Below, piece after piece: positions 4,567-8,230 of a DNA stretch of 8,230 bases (within the stretch, counting starts at the first letter, position 1; the number at the start of each line of letters is the position of its first letter). The notes beneath the pieces were generated by a model. That model saw only the letters and a program-made list of their open reading frames with translations, was not told where the DNA came from and ran no database searches. The position numbers and the translations under genes are program-made. The stretch is taken from assembly GCA_030040725.1 (NCBI GenBank), contig JASHTD010000592.1, positions 1-8,230 of the forward strand, read 5' to 3'. This DNA comes from Candidatus Sulfotelmatobacter sp. (lineage in GTDB: Bacteria > Acidobacteriota > Terriglobia > Terriglobales > Acidobacteriaceae).

Positions 4567-6042
4567 CTATGGGGTCACCCGGAAAGCTACGTTGCTCTTT
4601 AGCGTCCTCAGGGGTGTCACCACCTCGATCTTTCCCGTAGTTGCGCCTGTCGGGACCGTGGTCGTGATCTCTGTATTCGAAACCACAGTAAAAGTCGCCT
4701 CGATGCCGTTAAACGTGACGCTGGTTGCTCCCGTGAGATTAATTCCTAAGATAATGACCGCGGCTCCCACTTTGCCGGAGGCGGGCCGCGTTAGCACAAA
4801 CGGGCCAAGCCCGTTCGACAGACGGAAGACCGTTCCGTCGAGGTCGTTGGCCCCGCCGTACTCGGTTGTCCCGTAGAAGTTCCCGTTGGTGGCTTGCACT
4901 ACCCCGGTTAACGGTGAGTCGCCGTCAGTGCAGTTGGGGTACGTGCCCTCGGAGCAAAAGCTGTAAAGAGTGGTCAGCGTGCCTGCGGTGGTGATTTCGA
5001 AGACCGTGCCGTAGCCGTTGGCCCCGCCTCCGTACGTTGTCCCGTAGAAGTTCCCGTCGGTGGCTTGCACCAGTCCAGTGAAAGGGTAGAAGCCGTCAGT
5101 GCATTCGCCATTTTGAACTACCGAGCAAAAGCTGTGCATCGTGGTCAAGGTGCCTGTTGGGGTGATTTCGAAGACCGTGCCGAAGCCATAGGCTCCGCTC
5201 GTGTAAGTTGTCCCGTAGAAGTTCCCGTTGCTGGCTTGCACCAGGCTAGCGTCGGGGTAGGCGCCGTCAGTACCGTCGAAGCTGTGCAGCGTAGTCAGCG
5301 TGCCTCCGGGGGTGATTTTAAAGACCGTTCCGTCGCCGTTGGCCCCGCCTGCCGCGGTTGTCCCGTACAAGTTGCCGTTGATGGCTTGCACCAGCCCAGC
5401 GACCGGTGTTTCGCCGTCAGTGTAGTCGAAGCTGTGCAGCGTGGTCAGCGTGCCTCCGGGGGTGATTTCAAAAACCGTGCCGCAGCCACCGGCCCCGCCT
5501 TCCTCAGTTGTTCCGTAGAAGTTCCCGTTGCTGGCTTGCACCAGCCCGGCGTAGGGGGACATGCCGTCAGCGACATCGAAGCTGTGTAGCGTAGTCAGCG
5601 TGCCTCCGGGGGTGATTTTGAAGACTGTGCCATAGTTATCGACCCCTCCTTCTTCAGTTGTCCCGTAGAAGTCTCCGTTGGCGGCTTGCACCATCCCGCC
5701 GTAAGGATTACCGCCCTCATTCGGAGAACCCGCAAAGCTATGCAGCGTAGTCAGCGTGCCGCTTGGAGTAATTTTGAAGATCGTGCCGTAGAAGTTGGCC
5801 CCACCTCCGGCAGTTTCCCCGTAGAAGTTCCCGTCGAGACCCTGAACGAGAGACCCATATTGAGAATCCCACATCCCGTCGAAACTTGCGAGAGTGGTAA
5901 AGGTGGTGGTGGCAGGTGAGGCAATGGCTGTCATGACACAAAACAGAAAAACGGCGTAGACCCGCTTCCATGCTCTGAGCTCGAGATAATGAGAAGGGCT
6001 GCTCTGATTTGCGAAATCTGCGAAGACCTTATACGTTTTCAT
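4567..6042 (-). CDS. Secreted GloVer tandem-repeat (seven-repeat, propeller-like) protein with one TIG domain
   Basis: This 491-residue protein begins MKTYKVFADFANQ. A basic segment (ELRAWKR) and hydrophobic core (VYAVFLFCVMTAIA) form a signal peptide with an unusually long N-region; cleavage is likely after A41 or A44. Residues 47-408 carry seven GloVer repeats of the form SLVQASNGNFYGTTEEGG....GTVFKITPGGTLTTLHSF. The first has YGET instead of YGTT. One IPT/TIG domain follows (about 413-490), related to the first TIG of the paralogue at 587-2434. Cysteine pairs FC...C occur only after repeats 5 and 6 (C306/C314 and C363/C371); C187 is single. The ATG at 6042 is preferred to the in-frame ATG at 6123 because GGGGAAG lies just before it and the extra 27 residues (MISDVQDNRH...) would precede a signal peptide. 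The fibre-like gene upstream on the same strand ends 115 bases away. Likely extracellular; ligand unknown. Confidence 0.9.
   Translation of the reverse strand: MKTYKVFADFANQSSPSHYLELRAWKRVYAVFLFCVMTAIASPATTTFTTLASFDGMWDSQYGSLVQGLDGNFYGETAGGGANFYGTIFKITPSGTLTTLHSFAGSPNEGGNPYGGMVQAANGDFYGTTEEGGVDNYGTVFKITPGGTLTTLHSFDVADGMSPYAGLVQASNGNFYGTTEEGGAGGCGTVFEITPGGTLTTLHSFDYTDGETPVAGLVQAINGNLYGTTAAGGANGDGTVFKITPGGTLTTLHSFDGTDGAYPDASLVQASNGNFYGTTYTSGAYGFGTVFEITPTGTLTTMHSFCSVVQNGECTDGFYPFTGLVQATDGNFYGTTYGGGANGYGTVFEITTAGTLTTLYSFCSEGTYPNCTDGDSPLTGVVQATNGNFYGTTEYGGANDLDGTVFRLSNGLGPFVLTRPASGKVGAAVIILGINLTGATSVTFNGIEATFTVVSNTEITTTVPTGATTGKIEVVTPLRTLKSNVAFRVTP
4819..5904 (-). repeat. Seven near-identical coding tandem repeats, period 150 or 171 bp
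   Basis: The landmark gtcccgtagaagttcccgt (plus strand) and close variants begin at 4868, 5039, 5210, 5360, 5510, 5660 and about 5816, giving successive periods of 171, 171, 150, 150, 150 and 156 bases. All are multiples of three and equal 57, 50 or 52 codons. The 171-bp units differ from the 150-bp units by seven extra codons that carry the FC...C cysteine pair. DNA similarity between units is high (tgcctccgggggtgatttt/c recurs three times), which suggests recent duplication or gene conversion and makes copy-number change likely. Confidence 0.9.
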
Positions 6043-6046
6043 TTGA

Positions 6047-6053
6047 CTTCCCC
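6047..6053 (-). promoter_or_regulatory. Ribosome binding site GGGGAAG for the start at 6042
   Basis: On the minus strand GGGGAAG is followed by TCAA and then the ATG at 6042-6040. Spacing is on the short side but acceptable. It supports starting the second GloVer protein here rather than at 6123. Confidence 0.55.
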
Positions 6054-6157
6054 GTTTTGGAAAACCTTTGAAAATTCTGAAACCGATTTGCAAATGCCGA
6101 TTGTCTTGAACATCCGAGATCACTTATTGGCTCAGCCTTCTTGCTCAACCCAGGCAG

Positions 6158-8230
6158 TCACCTATTTGCCAGAACCGCTTTGCCGACTGTGTTATGGGCC
6201 GATCCCTGTGTGCTGATGGACCTGGTTGACTGCGGCACCAAGGGTCTGGCTGACTCTCCGGCGATTGCCGGATCTGAAGCCGAAGGGATAGCTCGTGGCG
6301 CAGTAGTATTAGCAGTTCTGCCGGGCGCCTGGCTGGCGCGATGCTCGTTGATCTGCTGCATCATTTGGGGATGGCGCGCCCATTGGATCTGCTTCTCCGG
6401 CGGAGCTCCGTAGAGTTCAGGATGAATGTAGAAGCCGCGCACGCGCGCCTCTTTTTCTTCTTCGACCACCAGCGGGTGCGCTTTGGCATAGGCATCCTGG
6501 CGCACTCCTGTGACCTGCCAAGAAACTTTCACGCTGGGTAGATTGGTTCGGATTTCAAACTGATGGTTTTGAATTTCCCGCGAAATAATCGCCTGCGCGA
6601 ATTGACCGATGACCGTCAATTGATAGCGGAAATCAGTGTTGAGCGCCTCGAACCACTCGGGCAGTTGCACGGTCGCAACGCCTTGTCCGTTGGTTGTAAT
6701 GTTTCCGGTGTAGATGTTCATCCTCTCCGACGATTCGACCGAAGCGTGAACGAGGTACTTGTTAGCCGGATCGAGCGGGTGATCAATCCTGGCTTGCGGA
6801 GAGCCGCCGTTCAGCGTACCGGTAATCTCGACGTTGCCGTCGAAGTATCCCATGTAGCCCGTGCCGCCAAATACATATACCCCGTCACCATTGGCACTGG
6901 TAGTCCCGCCGTTAAAAACGCCGCCGATGCCGTCTGTGCTTGTCCCGTTTCCTCCGGTACCCTCGATACCATTGCCGCCGGTAGCGCCATCCCCGCCGTA
7001 GGCCTCGACGGCGTAGCCGCCAACGTTGGAATTTCCGTTACCTCCCTCCACTTCCAATCCATTAACGCCTTTGTCTCCAGATCCGGATGAGGCGCTATTG
7101 CCTGCCACAAGGGCTGCGAACGCCGTACCCGAGGTACCTGGTGTGCCCGCCTGAACATCCAGCGGGTAATTCGGCGCTGTCGTGCCAATGCCGACATTGT
7201 TGTTGTTGATAAACATGGTCGCGGTTGAACCATCGCCCGGATAGAAGCCGAGCGTGTTCGCGGCAATGCTGTATACGCCAAAAAGCGAAGCACCACCGGC
7301 TTCATAAATTAGGTCGCCTCCGGTTCCGGTTTTTCCATTGAGCCGGAGGCGAGAGGTTTGCGCCGTGTTATCGAATTGGGCCATGGTCCCGCCAGAACCG
7401 GAAGCCTGAAATGGAGCCAACGACGGAGCCTCATTGATGCCAAGACTGCCATTGATCTGCTGTGTCCCCGTGAATGTGTTGGCAGCGCTCAGTTCGGGGA
7501 CCACGGAGGTGTTGATGCTGAGGGTTGGCGTTTGCCCTCCGCTTGAGGTGATGCCCGTCCCGGCTGTCAGGCCTAGAATGCCAGTGTTAGTCAGTGTGAT
7601 ATTGCCTGATCCGCTTTCGCTCAGCCCTGCGCCAGCGGTCACGCCGCTGATCGTGTTGGGAAATGTTTGCCCGGCCGCGAAGTTCACAGTCCCCGTGAAA
7701 CGGCCAGTTCCGTTGACATCGAGAGTATAGGAGGGACTTTGATTCAAGATGCCGATGTTCCCGGGTGGAGTGAAAGTCATGATGTACTCGTCATCATTGG
7801 CGATGCTCATGTTTCCGGCTCCGGTGTTGGTCCCGGTGGCTCCGACTCGGAAGTAATAGTCCATTCCTCCGGAAGCAGTGTTGGTGAGCTGAATGCCGGC
7901 CCCTGAACCGTTGGCAGTAGTTTCCGATCCGCTGATGGTGAGCCTGGCGAGAGGTTTGGTCGTGCCGATTCCGACGTCAACTGCATTTGTGCCCGTGCCG
8001 CCCAGCACGATTGCATTGCTCTCGGCGACCTCGGCAGTGAACCCGATGGCTGTGGCATTGCTCCATGTACCGGTCGAGGCCATAGCGTTAGAACCCAGGA
8101 AAGTATTGTTGGATCCAGTCATGGCGCTGTTATCGGCGGTGATACCTGCAGTGGCACCAACTGCCGTGTTGGAGCTCCCCGTGGTGTTCTGTAGCAGGGA
8201 ACTGTAGCCGACAGCGACATTGTTTTGTCC
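6158..8230 (-). CDS. Long fibre-like surface protein, 5' end outside the window
   Basis: The frame is open from the right edge; residues before the first internal ATG (8122) read GQNNVAVGYSSLLQNTTGSS and continue NTAVGATAG, so the protein extends beyond the window. The 690 visible residues hold: YadA-head-like repeats (1-75: NVAVG, NTAVG, NTFLG, ATAIG, AIVLG); phage tail-fibre-type GIGTT.P...LDV motifs (near 87, 160 and 347) with TAG.G(L/I) repeats between; a Gly/Asn-rich segment (about 388-460); a conserved-looking C-terminal domain (about 466-620: RIDHPLDPANKYLVHASVES, LPEWFEALNTDFRYQLTVIG, KVSWQVTGVRQDAYA, GFYIHPELYG, WARHPQMM); and a disordered Ser/Ala/Thr-rich tail to 690. I recall the C-terminal block in acidobacterial proteins with the wording IDHPLDPANKYL...NIYNGN. 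No Peptidase_S74 chaperone motif or C-terminal beta-barrel is visible. A trimeric, elongated surface or extracellular fibre is inferred. It lies upstream of the GloVer gene at 4567-6042. Confidence 0.85.
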   Translation of the reverse strand, partial: GQNNVAVGYSSLLQNTTGSSNTAVGATAGITADNSAMTGSNNTFLGSNAMASTGTWSNATAIGFTAEVAESNAIVLGGTGTNAVDVGIGTTKPLARLTISGSETTANGSGAGIQLTNTASGGMDYYFRVGATGTNTGAGNMSIANDDEYIMTFTPPGNIGILNQSPSYTLDVNGTGRFTGTVNFAAGQTFPNTISGVTAGAGLSESGSGNITLTNTGILGLTAGTGITSSGGQTPTLSINTSVVPELSAANTFTGTQQINGSLGINEAPSLAPFQASGSGGTMAQFDNTAQTSRLRLNGKTGTGGDLIYEAGGASLFGVYSIAANTLGFYPGDGSTATMFINNNNVGIGTTAPNYPLDVQAGTPGTSGTAFAALVAGNSASSGSGDKGVNGLEVEGGNGNSNVGGYAVEAYGGDGATGGNGIEGTGGNGTSTDGIGGVFNGGTTSANGDGVYVFGGTGYMGYFDGNVEITGTLNGGSPQARIDHPLDPANKYLVHASVESSERMNIYTGNITTNGQGVATVQLPEWFEALNTDFRYQLTVIGQFAQAIISREIQNHQFEIRTNLPSVKVSWQVTGVRQDAYAKAHPLVVEEEKEARVRGFYIHPELYGAPPEKQIQWARHPQMMQQINEHRASQAPGRTANTTAPRAIPSASDPAIAGESARPLVPQSTRSISTQGSAHNTVGKAVLANR

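Noticed and set aside
4819..5904. Regular repeat array that could be taken for CRISPR or satellite DNA
   Set aside because: Periods of 150/171 bp are multiples of three, the whole array is translated, and the repeated element is a known protein repeat.
5065..5919. Open frames on the plus strand (5065-5589 and 5686-5919) opposite the GloVer repeats
   Set aside because: Their repetitive proteins are the reverse-strand reading of the repeat units; they have no domain of their own, and the minus-strand gene explains the region.
5929..5950. Lipoprotein signal (cysteine in FLFC) in the second GloVer protein
   Set aside because: The residues before the cysteine do not fit a lipobox, and the hydrophobic core continues past it; a standard signal-peptidase I site fits better.
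6043..6123. ATG at 6123 as start of the second GloVer protein
   Set aside because: It would add 27 residues before the signal peptide and lacks a clear ribosome site, while 6042 has GGGGAAG.
1..8230. Defence, toxin-antitoxin or phage structural cluster
   Set aside because: Tail-fibre-like motifs occur in one protein only. No phage capsid, tail, lysis or integrase gene is present, and no nuclease or other effector domain is visible.

Overview
The window looks like a chromosomal accessory segment from an acidobacterium (Acidobacteriota, Terriglobia-like). That placement is an inference. It rests on the combination of families seen: GloVer-type tandem repeat proteins with TIG domains, a long fibre-like protein with a C-terminal domain I associate with this phylum, and a remnant of a kinase/TPR-type protein whose wording I recall from acidobacterial genomes. 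The large genes look GC-rich (about 60% in lines counted by hand). The centre, roughly 2435-3720, is visibly poorer (about 45% in several lines).

Layout. Positions 1 to ~165 hold the C-terminal end of a broken IS110-type transposase (minus strand, running off the left edge). A small conserved-looking 71-residue gene follows (252-467, plus), with a TATAAT box so close to its ATG that the mRNA may be leaderless. Next is a secreted seven-repeat GloVer protein with two TIG domains (587-2434, plus). The AT-richer middle has a 322-base gene-free stretch, an orphan single-pass membrane protein (2757-3323, plus), a 563-base gene-free stretch with a perfect 14-bp palindrome, and a multiply frameshifted TPR pseudogene (about 4518-3887, minus). 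The right half reads leftward: a second secreted seven-repeat GloVer protein with one TIG domain (6042-4567), preceded by a long fibre-like protein (8230-6158) whose 5' end lies beyond the right edge.

How it fits together. The two GloVer genes are paralogues in opposite orientation, both with signal peptides, and they flank a degraded island. A short hairpin repeat occurs twice in opposite orientation at 2574-2600 and 3810-3836, bracketing the orphan membrane gene. The fibre gene and the second GloVer gene are same-strand neighbours 115 bases apart and could be co-expressed as cell-surface or extracellular products, but no partner enzyme or secretion machinery is visible. The picture is of a surface-protein locus with fast-evolving tandem repeats next to decayed mobile and signalling genes. 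No recognisable defence system, CRISPR array, rRNA or tRNA was found.
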